A stretch of DNA of 64,000 bases from Hymenobacter psoromatis (GTDB lineage: Bacteria > Bacteroidota > Bacteroidia > Cytophagales > Hymenobacteraceae). Positions 31,406-40,293 of the stretch are shown here, piece after piece (within the stretch, counting starts at the first letter, position 1; every line of letters starts with the position of its first letter). Location of the stretch: the NCBI GenBank assembly GCA_001596155.1, contig CP014771.1, positions 2,480,001 to 2,544,000 on the forward strand, read 5' to 3'. The notes beneath the pieces are model-generated. The model did not search any database and was not told the DNA's origin. It saw nothing but the letters and a program-made list of their open reading frames with translations. Position numbers and translations under genes: made by a program.

Positions 31406-32365
31406 CTAAAAATCTTCATCCAGCGAGAACATGTTATCCGCCCGCTCGGTCATCACGCCGGCCTTCTGATACTCGGCAACACGCTTCTCAAAAAAGTTAG
31501 TTTTGCCCTGCACCGAAATCATCTCCATGAAATCGAAGGGGTTAGTCGAGTTGTACACCTTGCCGCAGCCCAGCGACACCAGCAGGCGGTCGGCCACGAA
31601 CTCGATGTACTGGCTCATGGTGCGGGCGTTCATGCCAATGAGGCTGACGGGTAGGGCCTCCGTCACAAACTCCTGCTCAATCGTCACCGCGTCGCGGATG
31701 ATTGCCTGCACGCGCGCCTCGGGCAGCTTGTTTTCGAGGTAGCTATAGAGCAGGCAGGCGAAGTCGCAGTGCAGCCCCTCATCGCGCGAAATCAGCTCGT
31801 TAGAGAACGTGAGGCCCGGCATCAGGCCGCGCTTTTTGAGCCAGAAAATGGAGCAGAACGAGCCCGAGAAGAAAATGCCTTCCACGGCCGCGAAGGCGAT
31901 GAGGCGCTCGGCAAAATTCTCCGAGTTAATCCAGGTCAGCGCCCACTGGCCCTTGCGCTGCACGGCGGGCACCGTTTCGAGCGCGTTGAAAAGATAATCC
32001 TTCTCCTTAGGGTCCTTGATATACGTGTCAATCAGCAGCGAATACGTCTCGCTGTGAATGTTTTCCATCATAATCTGGAAGCCGTAGAAGCAGCGCGCCT
32101 CGGGCATCTGCACCTCCTGCATGAAGTTGATGGCCAGGTTTTCGTTTACGATGCCATCAGAGGCCGCAAAAAAGGCCAGCACGTGCTTAATGAAGTGCCG
32201 CTCGTTGTCGTTCAGGTTGTTCCAGTCTTTTTGGTCCTGCGAAAGGTCGATTTCCTCGGCCGTCCAGAACGAGGCTTCCGCCTTTTTGTAGAACTCCCAC
32301 ACCTGGGGGTTTTGGATGGGAAAAAGGACGAAGCGGTTGGGGTTTTCGGCGAGTAGGGGCTCCAT
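31406..32365 (-). CDS. nrdB: Ribonucleoside-diphosphate reductase, class Ia beta (di-iron tyrosyl radical) subunit
   Basis: 319 aa from ATG 32365 ([17 protein letters not shown]). Iron ligands appear in '[23 protein letters not shown]' (E and E-x-x-H) and '[16 protein letters not shown]' (E-x-x-H). The C-terminal '[10 protein letters not shown]' is the peptide that docks on NrdA. It supplies the tyrosyl radical. A TTG-N19-TATCTTTG promoter lies 94 bases upstream, and a DnaA-box cluster ~95 bases further. Confidence 0.97.
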   Translation of the reverse strand: MEPLLAENPNRFVLFPIQNPQVWEFYKKAEASFWTAEEIDLSQDQKDWNNLNDNERHFIKHVLAFFAASDGIVNENLAINFMQEVQMPEARCFYGFQIMMENIHSETYSLLIDTYIKDPKEKDYLFNALETVPAVQRKGQWALTWINSENFAERLIAFAAVEGIFFSGSFCSIFWLKKRGLMPGLTFSNELISRDEGLHCDFACLLYSYLENKLPEARVQAIIRDAVTIEQEFVTEALPVSLIGMNARTMSQYIEFVADRLLVSLGCGKVYNSTNPFDFMEMISVQGKTNFFEKRVAEYQKAGVMTERADNMFSLDEDF

Positions 32366-32458
32366 AGGGCGCGACAAATTTCTGGGTTGACGAAGTTGCT
32401 AATGGCTGGGCTAACCACCACCGGTAGGCGGTTGTTCGGCACAAGACCGGCTGGTTTC

Positions 32459-32488
32459 CAAAGATAGCCCGCAACCTCGCGCTGCCAA
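32459..32488 (-). promoter_or_regulatory. nrdB promoter: TTG-N19-TATCTTTG
   Basis: Minus strand: TTG (plus 32486-32488), 19-base spacer, TATCTTTG (plus 32459-32466). Matches the Bacteroidota consensus. Confidence 0.65.
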
Positions 32489-32581
32489 TCTCGTTTAGCA
32501 CTACCGAATTTTCAGAAAACGTCCAGCTTGCCCTGAGTAGTACATGAAGCAGGGCTGGTAAAACGTCCGATTTAGAGCAAC

Positions 32582-32621
32582 TTATCCACATCTTGGCTGT
32601 GGATAACGTCGGTTGTCCACA
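32582..32621. promoter_or_regulatory. DnaA-box cluster upstream of nrdB
   Basis: TTATCCACA at 32582-32590 and its exact complement TGTGGATAA at 32598-32606 are two perfect consensus DnaA boxes in opposite orientation, 7 bases apart. TTGTCCACA at 32613-32621 differs at one position. They lie in the 435-base gap between nrdB and rplU. Confidence 0.65.
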
Positions 32622-32735
32622 AAACCGGGCGGTTACTACCCACAGTCTTGCGCTCAGCCACTTAGCTACGAGCACCAAAAACCTGCTTTAATCACGGGCA
32701 CTTTGGGCGAACAAATGACGATTAGTGACTTAGGT

Positions 32736-32766
32736 TTGGTTTTACCAGAAAGCTACCGTACTTTTG
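32736..32766 (+). promoter_or_regulatory. rplU-rpmA promoter: TTG-N20-TACTTTTG
   Basis: TTG 32736-32738, 20-base spacer, TACTTTTG 32759-32766; 35 bases before the rplU ATG. Confidence 0.6.
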
Positions 32767-32800
32767 CGTTCCCTTTTGAGAAACCACCAGCGGAAATAAG

Positions 32801-33106
32801 ATGTACGCCATTGTCAATATCGCCGGCCAACAGACTAAGGTTGAGGCTAATAAATTTGTTTACGCCCAGCGTCTGGCCGGCAATGTCGGTGACTCGGTAG
32901 AGTTGGGCAAAGCCTTGCTAACCGACGATAACGGCACGCTCAGCATCGGTGCTCCCGAGCTGGATGTGCTGATTAAGGGCACTATTATGGCCCACGTTCA
33001 GGGCGATAAAGTTCTGGTCTTCAAGAAGAAGCGCCGCAAGGGCTACAAGAAGCTGAACGGCCACCGTCAGCAGTTCACCAAAGTAATGATTAACAGCATC
33101 GGCTAA
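32801..33106 (+). CDS. rplU: Ribosomal protein bL21
   Basis: 101 aa, full length: 'MYAIVNIAGQQTKVEANKFVYAQRL' and the C-terminal 'KVLVFKKKRRKGYKKLNGHRQQFTKVMINSIG' are diagnostic of bL21, which binds 23S rRNA in the large subunit. First gene of the conserved rplU-rpmA pair. Confidence 0.98.
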   Translation: MYAIVNIAGQQTKVEANKFVYAQRLAGNVGDSVELGKALLTDDNGTLSIGAPELDVLIKGTIMAHVQGDKVLVFKKKRRKGYKKLNGHRQQFTKVMINSIG

Positions 33107-33111
33107 GGATA

Positions 33112-33205
33112 GTTAAGAGTTAGAAGTTAAGAGTTAAGAGTTGGTTTCGGCCAGGCTTGCTCCAACTTTAAGACTCTTAACTTTTAACTCTTAACTCTTA
33201 ACTTT
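33112..33205. repeat. AT-rich inverted and tandem repeat between rplU and rpmA
   Basis: Several copies of AGTTAAGAGTT on the left are mirrored by AACTCTTAACT on the right (33170-33205). It could form a weak stem in the rplU-rpmA mRNA. Confidence 0.7.
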
Positions 33206-33208
33206 AAA

Positions 33209-33484
33209 ATGGCACACAAAAAAGGCGTCGGCTCGTCAAACAACGGCCGTGAATCGCATTCGAAGCGCCTCGGCGTGAAAATCTTCGGTGGTCAGTCGCT
33301 CATCGCTGGCAACATCATCGTGCGTCAGCGCGGCACCAAGCACCACCCCGGCACCAACGTCGGCATCGGCAAAGACCACACGCTGTTTGCGCTGGTTGAT
33401 GGCAAGGTGCTGTTCCGCAAGGGCCGCGACGAGCGTTCGTTCGTGTCGGTAGTACCGGCAACGACCGAAGCTGCTGCTGCTTAA
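33209..33484 (+). CDS. rpmA: Ribosomal protein bL27
   Basis: 91 aa: '[29 protein letters not shown]' and '[29 protein letters not shown]' are complete bL27 motifs; the N-terminal tail reaches the peptidyl transferase centre. No cleavable N-terminal extension of the Firmicutes type. A terminator follows. Confidence 0.98.
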   Translation: MAHKKGVGSSNNGRESHSKRLGVKIFGGQSLIAGNIIVRQRGTKHHPGTNVGIGKDHTLFALVDGKVLFRKGRDERSFVSVVPATTEAAAA

Positions 33485-33505
33485 TTGCTGCGTAGCTATC
33501 CTAAG

Positions 33506-33537
33506 AGGGCTGCTCCTAGCGGGGCGGCCCTTTTTGC
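33506..33537 (+). terminator. Rho-independent terminator after rpmA
   Basis: AGGGCTGCTCC / GGGGCGGCCCT followed by TTTTT. Confidence 0.75.
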
Positions 33538-33557
33538 GTGTGGTAATAGTACCTGCG

Positions 33558-34229
33558 CTACAGGGCGAAGTATAAGCGGATAGTAGCCTGCCCACCCACG
33601 TTCCAGTGGCTGGTGGTGGCGGGGCGCTCGTAGTTGTAGTAGGCCGGGGCCAGCAGGCCCGCGCCTGTGTTGATATCATACAGCAAGTGGCTCCGCAGCC
33701 GGTGCTGCACGCCCCACAGCGCGTAGATGCCCGGCGTGAGCACGGCGGGCATTGTGCGGCGGCGCCCGCTGCCGCTCACCGACACAAAGCTGGCGTTAGT
33801 CAGTTGCTCCCAGTCGGTGCTGCCTTCGAGGGCCAGGTAGCGGCCAAATACCGGCGTGGCGTGGCCCACGCGGCCGTAGTAATAGCGCACGCCCAGGGCC
33901 AGCGAGGCAGCCGACAGAGAACCGTTTTGCGCGCCGCGCCGCCGGGCGTTGGTGTAGCTGGTCAGCATATCGGCCTCAAACTGGGTGTAGAGGCTGAGGC
34001 GGGGCGCTACCCGGTACTCGACCCCGAGCGAGAGGGGTAGCAAAAACTGCCACGCCTTGCTGTCGTGCGAGTAGCGCAGGTGCGTGAGGCGCAGCCCTAG
34101 CTTATAAAGTACCTGGGGCGGCCGGGACACCGAGTCGGCCGCGGTGGGCACCGTTTGCGCGGCGCTGGCCGTGGCCAGCAGCAAGGAGCTAGCTAGCAGC
34201 ATCCCCTTCAGCAGGTAGAGTTGGGCCAT
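33558..34229 (-). CDS. Predicted outer-membrane beta-barrel protein
   Basis: 223 aa from ATG 34229, where a signal peptide starts (MAQLYLLKGMLLASSLLLATASAAQ). The body alternates polar and hydrophobic residues in strands such as 'LSLGVEYRVAPRLSLYTQFEADM', 'SLALGVRYYYGRVG' and the terminal 'WNVGGQATIRLYFAL', which ends in an aromatic-x-aliphatic barrel signal. No family can be named; it resembles small OmpW/porin-like barrels. Confidence 0.6.
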   Translation of the reverse strand: MAQLYLLKGMLLASSLLLATASAAQTVPTAADSVSRPPQVLYKLGLRLTHLRYSHDSKAWQFLLPLSLGVEYRVAPRLSLYTQFEADMLTSYTNARRRGAQNGSLSAASLALGVRYYYGRVGHATPVFGRYLALEGSTDWEQLTNASFVSVSGSGRRRTMPAVLTPGIYALWGVQHRLRSHLLYDINTGAGLLAPAYYNYERPATTSHWNVGGQATIRLYFAL

Positions 34230-34298
34230 TGCCGTATAATGTAGCGGGTAAAAATTACCCCTAATATACTGACAATAAATCATCAAGCTCCCTACCCC

Positions 34299-34958
34299 CT
34301 ACCCAATGGCTGATATCTCAGAAGCAGCCAGCTCGCGCAATACCTGGCTCACCCGCGCCGCGTGGCTGACGATGAGAAAGTGCCCCGCGCCGGGCACTGG
34401 GTAGTCGATGCGGGCCGCGCCGGGGGGTAAGAGGCGGTCGCGGGTGCCGTGCAGCCGCACGGCACCCGGCAGCCCCGGCCCGCGCCAGGCCAGCAGCTGC
34501 GCCGTGGCCCAACGAGCAAAAATGGGGTCCGTGTCGCGCAGTATCTGGCGTAGCAGGCGGTACTCGGTGCCCCCGCGCGCCCCGAAAAACCACTGCGCCA
34601 GTCGCGGCAGTCCTTTCAAGAGGCCGAAGGGCAGCCGCCGATGCAGCCCGGTAGCGCCGGCCAAGCGCAGCAGCGGCGGCAAGTCGCGCGGGCTGCCCAG
34701 GCTGGAAATGAGCACTACCCGCGCCAAGGGCCGCAACCGCCCGATTTCCTGCGCCAGCAGCCCACCAAAAGACACGCCTACCAGCCAGCATGGCTCATCA
34801 ACGGGCACCGCCTCGGCCAAGCGGGCCGCGTAGTGCACGAGGGGCTCGGTGGGCGACTCCGGCTTGAGCCAGCTCAGCACTTGGCTGGGGCCGGGCAGGC
34901 GCAGGCGGCTAAAAACCCGCTCATCGGCCCCGAGACCGGGGATGAGGTACCACCTCAC
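34299..34958 (-). CDS. Alpha/beta hydrolase
   Basis: 219 aa. 'MRWYLIPGLGADERVF' starts the fold with the oxyanion region, 'CWLVGVSFGGLLAQEI' holds the nucleophile elbow G-x-S-x-G (GVSFGG), 'LHGTRDRLLPP' the acid and 'VPGAGHFLIV' the catalytic His. Lipase/esterase-like; the substrate is unknown. Its ATG overlaps the stop of the gene at 34955 by four bases (ATGA), so the two form an operon. Confidence 0.8.
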   Translation of the reverse strand: MRWYLIPGLGADERVFSRLRLPGPSQVLSWLKPESPTEPLVHYAARLAEAVPVDEPCWLVGVSFGGLLAQEIGRLRPLARVVLISSLGSPRDLPPLLRLAGATGLHRRLPFGLLKGLPRLAQWFFGARGGTEYRLLRQILRDTDPIFARWATAQLLAWRGPGLPGAVRLHGTRDRLLPPGAARIDYPVPGAGHFLIVSHAARVSQVLRELAASEISAIG

Positions 34959-35371
34959 GGTGCCAGCCGGGCATAAATACCTTCTAAATAGAAGATATTA
35001 TGCGGCTGGGGGTCATCGGTTTCGTCGGCGTCGGCGGGGAAGGTGACGGCGAGCTTGAGGGCCACGCCGGGCAGCGGCACGGGCGGGTCGTCGGCGGTGG
35101 CGTATTCGAGCAGGCAGGGCCACTGCTCGGTGGTGGCCAGGGCGTCGGCTACTTCTTCGGCCAGAGCCTCGGCACGGTCGCCGGCCACGCGCAGCAGCGT
35201 ATCGAGGGCCTGAAAGGGCAGGCCGAGGTGAAAAAAGAGGTCGTCGTCGTCGCGGAAAGTGGTGGCCCACACGGTCACGTCGTCGGTAGTGTCGAAGACA
35301 ATGGCCGTGAGGTGGACCTGCTCCACAAAAAAATCGTCGTTGCTGACCAGGGTGTCACTGAGAAGCTTCAC
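34955..35371 (-). CDS. Acidic protein of unknown function
   Basis: 138 aa, acidic, no signal or membrane segment: 'MKLLSDTLVSNDDFFVEQVHLTAIVFDTTDDVTVWATTFRDDDDLFFHLG'. I do not recognise the family. It lies between hemW and the hydrolase on the same strand and is translationally coupled to the hydrolase. Confidence 0.6.
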   Translation of the reverse strand: MKLLSDTLVSNDDFFVEQVHLTAIVFDTTDDVTVWATTFRDDDDLFFHLGLPFQALDTLLRVAGDRAEALAEEVADALATTEQWPCLLEYATADDPPVPLPGVALKLAVTFPADADETDDPQPHNIFYLEGIYARLAP

Positions 35372-35436
35372 GGCGGCGAGGGGGGGTAGGGTGGCACAAA
35401 AAGGAAACCGGCGGCCCGCCCGACCGCCACCGCAAG

Positions 35437-36591
35437 CTACACCGCGGCGGCCGGCGCGGCGGCAAATAATTCCAGCGTAATGTGGTCGGCCAGCAGCTTG
35501 CCGGAGTCAGTGAGCCGCAGCACGTCGCCGGTGAGCGTGGCCATGCCCTGGGCGGTGAGGCTTTGCAAATAATCGGCGCGCTCGGCCAAGATATTGAGGC
35601 CCAGCTCGTCGCGCAGGTGCGCCAGGTCGCAGCCGCGGCTGGTGCGCAGAGTCGTGAGCAGGTATTCGTTGGCCTGATCGAGGGGGGTAAGAAGCTCCAC
35701 GGTGGCGGGCACTTCGCCGCGCTCCAGCACGGCGGCCACGTACTGCGGGTTGTTGGCCACGGCATACTGGCGGCTGCGGCCGTCGAACGAGTGGGCGCTG
35801 GGGCCCAGGCCCAGGTAGGGCACGCCGCGCCAGTAGTTGGCATTGTGGCGGCTCTCGCGGCCGGGCCGGCAAAAGTTGCTGATTTCGTACTGCTCGTAGC
35901 CCTGAGCGCGCAGCCGCGCCAGCAGCAGCTCAAACTGCCGGGCCACGAACTCCTCAGGCGGTGCCACGAAAGTGCCCTTTTTCAGTCGCCGCCCAAAGGC
36001 CGTATCGGGCTCAATAGTAAGCGCGTAGGCCGACACGTGCGGCACGTTCAGTTCCAGCAGGCGGGCCAGGTCGGCTTCCCAGATGTCGTGGCTCGCGGCC
36101 GGCACGCCGTAAATCAAATCCACCGAAATATTCTCGAAGCCCGCCGCCTGCGCCTGCCGCACGGCCTGCCACGACTCGGTGGCCGAATGGGCGCGGTTCA
36201 TGAGGCGCAGGTGCGGCTCGTGAAAGCTTTGCAGCCCGATGCTGAGGCGGTTGACGGGCGAGGCGGCCAGCTCGGCCAGCTTGGCGGCCGTGAGGTCGTC
36301 GGGGTTGGCTTCGAGCGTAATCTCGGCCTGCGGCGACACGTCAAAATACGTGTGGATGGCCTCGAAAATCCGGCTTAGCTCCTCGCCCGTGAGCAGCGAG
36401 GGCGTGCCGCCGCCGAAGTAGATGGTTTCGAGCGGCGCGGGGGGGGTAGGAAGATAATTTTTCCGCAGAACCATTTCCCGCAGCAATGCATCCACAAATT
36501 GCCCTTTCAGCCCCAGCGAAGTGCTGAAGTGGAAGTCGCAGTAGTGGCAGGCCTGCTTGCAGAACGGAATGTGGAGGTAGAGGCCGGGCAT
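35437..36591 (-). CDS. hemW: HemW-like radical SAM haem chaperone
   Basis: 384 aa. C11-x3-C15-x2-C18 in 'HIPFCKQACHYCDFHF' binds the 4Fe-4S cluster; 'IYFGGGTPSLL' is the SAM-binding GGE-like block, and 'SRHNANYWRGVPYLGLGPSAHSF' contains the HNxxYW motif that marks HemW and its relatives. HemW is thought to insert haem rather than act as coproporphyrinogen oxidase. Length fits. First gene of a likely hemW-34955-34299 operon. Confidence 0.9.
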   Translation of the reverse strand: MPGLYLHIPFCKQACHYCDFHFSTSLGLKGQFVDALLREMVLRKNYLPTPPAPLETIYFGGGTPSLLTGEELSRIFEAIHTYFDVSPQAEITLEANPDDLTAAKLAELAASPVNRLSIGLQSFHEPHLRLMNRAHSATESWQAVRQAQAAGFENISVDLIYGVPAASHDIWEADLARLLELNVPHVSAYALTIEPDTAFGRRLKKGTFVAPPEEFVARQFELLLARLRAQGYEQYEISNFCRPGRESRHNANYWRGVPYLGLGPSAHSFDGRSRQYAVANNPQYVAAVLERGEVPATVELLTPLDQANEYLLTTLRTSRGCDLAHLRDELGLNILAERADYLQSLTAQGMATLTGDVLRLTDSGKLLADHITLELFAAAPAAAV

Positions 36592-36690
36592 GAGATTGGG
36601 GAACAGCGCGATTTTTGTAGAAGCTTAGGTTGGGACTGACATTGTTTCGCTGTGTTTGCGATGAAAATGAAGTTATTTCGGAAGTAGGCA

Positions 36691-36807
36691 AATTCGTTAG
36701 AACGTCATTCCGAGCTTGCCGAGGAATCTTGCGTGCTTCATTGTAACGATACCCAAACGATACGAGCGAGATTCCTAGGCAAGCTCGGAATGACGTTCTA
36801 ACGAATT
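36691..36807. repeat. Long palindrome, GTCATTCCGAGCTTGCCGAGG family, copy c
   Basis: Arms AATTCGTTAGAACGTCATTC... and complement. Lies between the divergent hemW and BamA-family genes; the gap 36592-36900 holds no gene. Confidence 0.9.
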
Positions 36808-36900
36808 TCCAAACAGCTTCAATTTTTCTTAGCGCTCCTACCCCCACAAAAATCGGGTATCTGAAATTAAAAACCGCCCGGCGCGTTTGCGTTCCCGACG

Positions 36901-38790
36901 ATGGCCCGACTCGCTACCCTATTTCTTTGGAGCTGCTGGCTGGCGCTGGGCCTGCGCGCCGGCCCCCTGCGCGCCCAAACGCCCGATGCCGGCCCCGGCG
37001 TGGCCGTGCCCAACGCGCCCCGGCTGGCCTCGCCGCCCCTACCCCCCCCTACTACTCCCAACGCCGCCGTGCGCCGCCCGGTGCGCCCGCGCGTGCTGCG
37101 CATCGTGGCCGAGCCGGCCGGGCAGGCGCTGGTGCGCCGCCTGCACCCGCGCCCCACCGTGCCCGACTCGCTCACGGCGCTGCGCACGGTGCGCGAGCTG
37201 GTGCTGGCCTTGCAGGCCGATGCCTACCTCACGGCCTCGGCCGACGACATACACTGGAGCCGCGACACGGTGCGGGTGCATCTATATGTGGGTGAGCAGT
37301 TTAGATGGGCGTATTTGCATAATGGCAACCTCGGCGATGGCCTGCTGACCCGCGCCGGCTACCGCGAAAAGTTCTTTCGGCGCACGCCCTGGCACCCCGC
37401 CGACTGGGTGACCTTGCAGGAGCGCGTGCTCACGGAAGCCGAAAACCAGGGTTACCCCTTCGCCACGGTCGGGCTCGACTCGCTACGGCTGAGCGGGCAC
37501 GACATCGCGGGCCGGGTGGTGCTCAAGCGCGGGCCAGTGGTGTATTTCGACTCGCTGCAGCTAGTGGGTAACAGCAAGACCCAGAAGCGCTTCCTGAGTA
37601 AATATCTACAAATAATACCCGGCACGCCCTACAACCAGCAGCGCGTGGCCGCCGCCGCCGCCCTGCTGCGCCAGCTGCCCTACGTGCGCCTGCGGGCCGA
37701 GCCCGAGGTGCGCTTCGCCCGCGGCCGGGCGCGGATTTATTTGCTGCTCGATGAGCGCTCGGCCAACCAATTCGACGCCATTGTGGGCCTGCTGCCCAAC
37801 ACCACCGGCGGCAGCGGGGTGCAGTTCACGGGCGATGTGACAGTAGCGCTGCGCAATATTCGCGGGGGCGGCAAGCAGCTGGGCTTGCAGTGGCGCAAGG
37901 TCGATGCCCTCTCGCAACTTCTGGACCTCAGCTACTTGCACCCCAATATCTTCGGCACGCCGCTCGAAGTCGGCGCTACGTTCAACCTGTATAAGCAAAA
38001 CAGCACGCAAACCAGTGGCTTCCTGACGCTGCGGCCGCGGGTGCAGGTCACTTACCCCACGGCGCGGGCCGGGCGGCTCACGTTTTTTGCCGAGCAGCGC
38101 AGCTCGCGCCTCTTATTCGACAGCATCTCGTATGCCAACCTCACCAGCCTGCCCGACAACGTGGATTCGGAGTACGCCTCCTATGGCCTGGGCTACTCGC
38201 GCGCCAACCTCGACGACCTGTTTTTTCCGCACCGGGGCCTGTTTATGAGCGTGCAGGGGGGGGTAGGGACCAAGAATATTCGCCGCAACGCGTCCATCAA
38301 CGAGAGCTTTTACAATAACGTGGCGCTGCGCACTACGCAATATAGCTTTGGCGGGCGGGCCGAGCGCTACTGGGCGGTGAGCCGGCAAAGCGTGCTGCTG
38401 GTGCGCCTGCGCGGCGAGGGCTTGTTCAATCAGGCGCTTTTTCTCAACGACATGTTTCGGCTGGGCGGGCTCAACTCGCTGCGGGGCTTCAGCGAAAACC
38501 AGTTCTATACCAATGCCTACGGCGTGGGCACCATCGAGCTGCGGCAATTTACCGGCCCCGAGGGCTACGTGTTCATCTTCGCCGACCAGGCGCTGCTGCA
38601 AGCCTACCAAGCTACCGACTTGGCGGTGCGCGCCCTCGATAAGCCCACCGGCCTGGGCGCGGGCCTGAGCTTTCGCACGGCGGCCGGGCTGTTTCAATTC
38701 GTGTACTCGGTGGGCCGGTCGGAGTTCCTGAATACCAGCTTCGCGCTCACCAATTCCAAGATTCACTTCGGCCTGACGAGCCGGTTTTAG
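36901..38790 (+). CDS. BamA/TamA-family outer-membrane protein (Omp85 type)
   Basis: 629 aa. Signal peptide to ~25 (LRAGPLRAQ), a proline-rich linker, POTRA-like domains at ~75-280 ('YPFATVGLDSLRLSGHDIAGRVVLKRGPVVYFDSLQLVGN', 'YLQIIPGTPYNQQRVAAAAALLRQLPYVRL'), then a 16-strand-type barrel with 'LGYSRANLDDLFFPHRGLFMSVQGG' and 'FRLGGLNSLRGFSENQFYTNAYG' (the R-G-F/Y L6 motif), ending 'KIHFGLTSRF' with a C-terminal Phe. Omp85 proteins insert or translocate outer-membrane proteins or glycans; the specific substrate is unknown. Confidence 0.85.
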   Translation: MARLATLFLWSCWLALGLRAGPLRAQTPDAGPGVAVPNAPRLASPPLPPPTTPNAAVRRPVRPRVLRIVAEPAGQALVRRLHPRPTVPDSLTALRTVRELVLALQADAYLTASADDIHWSRDTVRVHLYVGEQFRWAYLHNGNLGDGLLTRAGYREKFFRRTPWHPADWVTLQERVLTEAENQGYPFATVGLDSLRLSGHDIAGRVVLKRGPVVYFDSLQLVGNSKTQKRFLSKYLQIIPGTPYNQQRVAAAAALLRQLPYVRLRAEPEVRFARGRARIYLLLDERSANQFDAIVGLLPNTTGGSGVQFTGDVTVALRNIRGGGKQLGLQWRKVDALSQLLDLSYLHPNIFGTPLEVGATFNLYKQNSTQTSGFLTLRPRVQVTYPTARAGRLTFFAEQRSSRLLFDSISYANLTSLPDNVDSEYASYGLGYSRANLDDLFFPHRGLFMSVQGGVGTKNIRRNASINESFYNNVALRTTQYSFGGRAERYWAVSRQSVLLVRLRGEGLFNQALFLNDMFRLGGLNSLRGFSENQFYTNAYGVGTIELRQFTGPEGYVFIFADQALLQAYQATDLAVRALDKPTGLGAGLSFRTAAGLFQFVYSVGRSEFLNTSFALTNSKIHFGLTSRF

Positions 38791-38820
38791 GGGGGTAGGG
38801 ATTTTGCGGTCTAAGATGTA

Positions 38821-38928
38821 AAAAAGGACGTCATTCCGAGCTTGCCGAGGAATCTCGCCCGCGCCGTTCGAGTGTCGTTCCACGATGCGGGCGAGATTCC
38901 TCGGCAAGCTCGGAATGACGTCCTTTTT
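38821..38928. repeat. Long palindrome, GTCATTCCGAGCTTGCCGAGG family, copy d
   Basis: AAAAAGGACGTCATTCCGAGC and complement, with the T-run on one side giving terminator character after the BamA-family gene. The rest of the gap to 39132 shows no gene. Confidence 0.9.
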
Positions 38929-39132
38929 GGCGCTTTGCTTCGCGAAGCAGCCCGCTCTTGACTGCCACTTCTGCCACTTCGGCGGGCTTTCGGCCAGCGT
39001 GTCATTGCCGCAAATTGTTTAAACTAAATTCCCAGTCATAACGACTGACTATCAGCTACATTAGTCACTTTTCAAAGGTGGTATGCAGTTTGTAATACTC
39101 AGGTCGAAGCCACCTAATAAGGCCCTGTAATC

Positions 39133-39522
39133 ATGAAACTTATCAGCCGCGAATTTATCCGTTCTATTGCTCCGCAACTCGACTTGCTGAATACAATCGG
39201 TGGTGGCGTGGCCCAGCCCAAGTTGCGCGTGAACGAGCGCCCGCAGGGCGTTGTGTTGCACGTGGCTATGCCCAGCGTACCCGCCGAAAGTTTCCACGTG
39301 GTGTTGAAAGATAGCAGCCTCACCGTGTACGGTGAGTTCCGCCACGAGCCGGAGGCCCAATTGGCCGCCCCGCTCTTCGTGCAAACCCTCGACCTGCCCA
39401 AAAACCTGGACCTGACCAGCATTAACGCCACCCACGAGAATGGCGAGTTGCGCGTGGCCATTCCCTTTAAAGACCCGGCGACTACCGAGCCGCGCGAGAT
39501 TGACATTCAGCCGGGCAGCTAA
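39133..39522 (+). CDS. Hsp20/alpha-crystallin family small heat shock protein
   Basis: 129 aa. 'PKLRVNERPQGVVLHVAMPSVPAESFHVVLKDSSLTVYGEF' and 'FVQTLDLPKNLDLTSINATHENGELRVAIPF' form the alpha-crystallin domain with the G-x-L-x-x-x-x-P-like end motif. ATP-independent holdase. The N-terminal arm is short. Followed by a terminator. Confidence 0.85.
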   Translation: MKLISREFIRSIAPQLDLLNTIGGGVAQPKLRVNERPQGVVLHVAMPSVPAESFHVVLKDSSLTVYGEFRHEPEAQLAAPLFVQTLDLPKNLDLTSINATHENGELRVAIPFKDPATTEPREIDIQPGS

Positions 39523-39616
39523 GGCTGCCCGGCCCGTCGATACGGCCGGGACCGACCGGCCCGCCTACCCCCTCCATAACGCCGGGACCGACCGGCACCC
39601 TTGGTTTCACCTGGTT

Positions 39617-39650
39617 GAGAGCCACTGCGATAAGCAGTGGCTTTATTGTT
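39617..39650 (+). terminator. Terminator hairpin
   Basis: AGCCACTGC-GATAA-GCAGTGGCT followed by TTATTGTTTT. Confidence 0.7.
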
Positions 39651-39667
39651 TTAAAGAGGGGGTAAGG

Positions 39668-40234
39668 CTAGTCGTAGGACTGGTCGAGAAAGATGTGGGC
39701 GACCCGGCCTTGCTGGTCGTATTGAATCTCGTACAGCACATCCAGTACCTGGCCCTTCGCGGTTTTCATATGGCCGAAACTGATGGCATTGTAGTTCAGG
39801 TTACGGGACTTACCAGGCTGATAGGCAACGCGAAAGGTGCCGAAGGCAAGCGGCACCTTGGCGGCCGGCGGCATCTTGGGCAGCACCGAGCCTACGTGGA
39901 AGCCCGCCGCACCGGGTCGGCCCACAGTAAGGCGTGCGTCATTTAGCTGGACCAAGTCCAGTATATCATGCGTAAAATCGAGCTTGTTGCTACCGTAGTG
40001 CAGGACGGTGGCCCAGGCGTTTTCCGTTTCGGCGTAGTAGCGGCTGGTTTTGGTGGGCGGCCCGAGTAGCTGGATAACCCGGCTTTTGCTGTCGCCTAAA
40101 CTCACTATGCGCTGGCTACTACTGCCGCTCAGCCGCAGCCCGAAGTTGCTGTCGGCTACATCCTGTGCCCGCGCTACCAGCGTAGCACCCAGCAATGCAC
40201 CAGCCAGGAAAAATGAATGCATCCAGTTAGTCAT
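39668..40234 (-). CDS. Secreted protein of unknown function
   Basis: 188 aa from ATG 40234. Signal peptide (MHSFFLAGALLGATLVARAQ), then a mixed alpha/beta region with 'QRIVSLGDSKSRVIQLLGPPTKTSRYYAETENAWATVLHYG' near the start, which resembles the opening of SmpA/BamE-like lipoproteins (G-x-S-x-x-x-V-x-x-x-L-G-x-P). No lipobox. BamE-like is a guess; otherwise unknown. Confidence 0.55.
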   Translation of the reverse strand: MTNWMHSFFLAGALLGATLVARAQDVADSNFGLRLSGSSSQRIVSLGDSKSRVIQLLGPPTKTSRYYAETENAWATVLHYGSNKLDFTHDILDLVQLNDARLTVGRPGAAGFHVGSVLPKMPPAAKVPLAFGTFRVAYQPGKSRNLNYNAISFGHMKTAKGQVLDVLYEIQYDQQGRVAHIFLDQSYD

Positions 40235-40293
40235 AACTCGCAAGGTTTTATTCGGCAGCAAGTTAAGCAGAAACTACACCAGTCCCCTACCCC

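Noticed and set aside
32366..32800. Chromosome replication origin
   Set aside because: DnaA boxes are present, but only three, with no adjacent AT-rich unwinding region and no dnaA/dnaN gene; regulation of nrdB is the simpler reading. GC skew could not be computed.
33107..33208. CRISPR-like repeat
   Set aside because: Units are short, overlapping and inverted, without spacers; no cas genes in the window.
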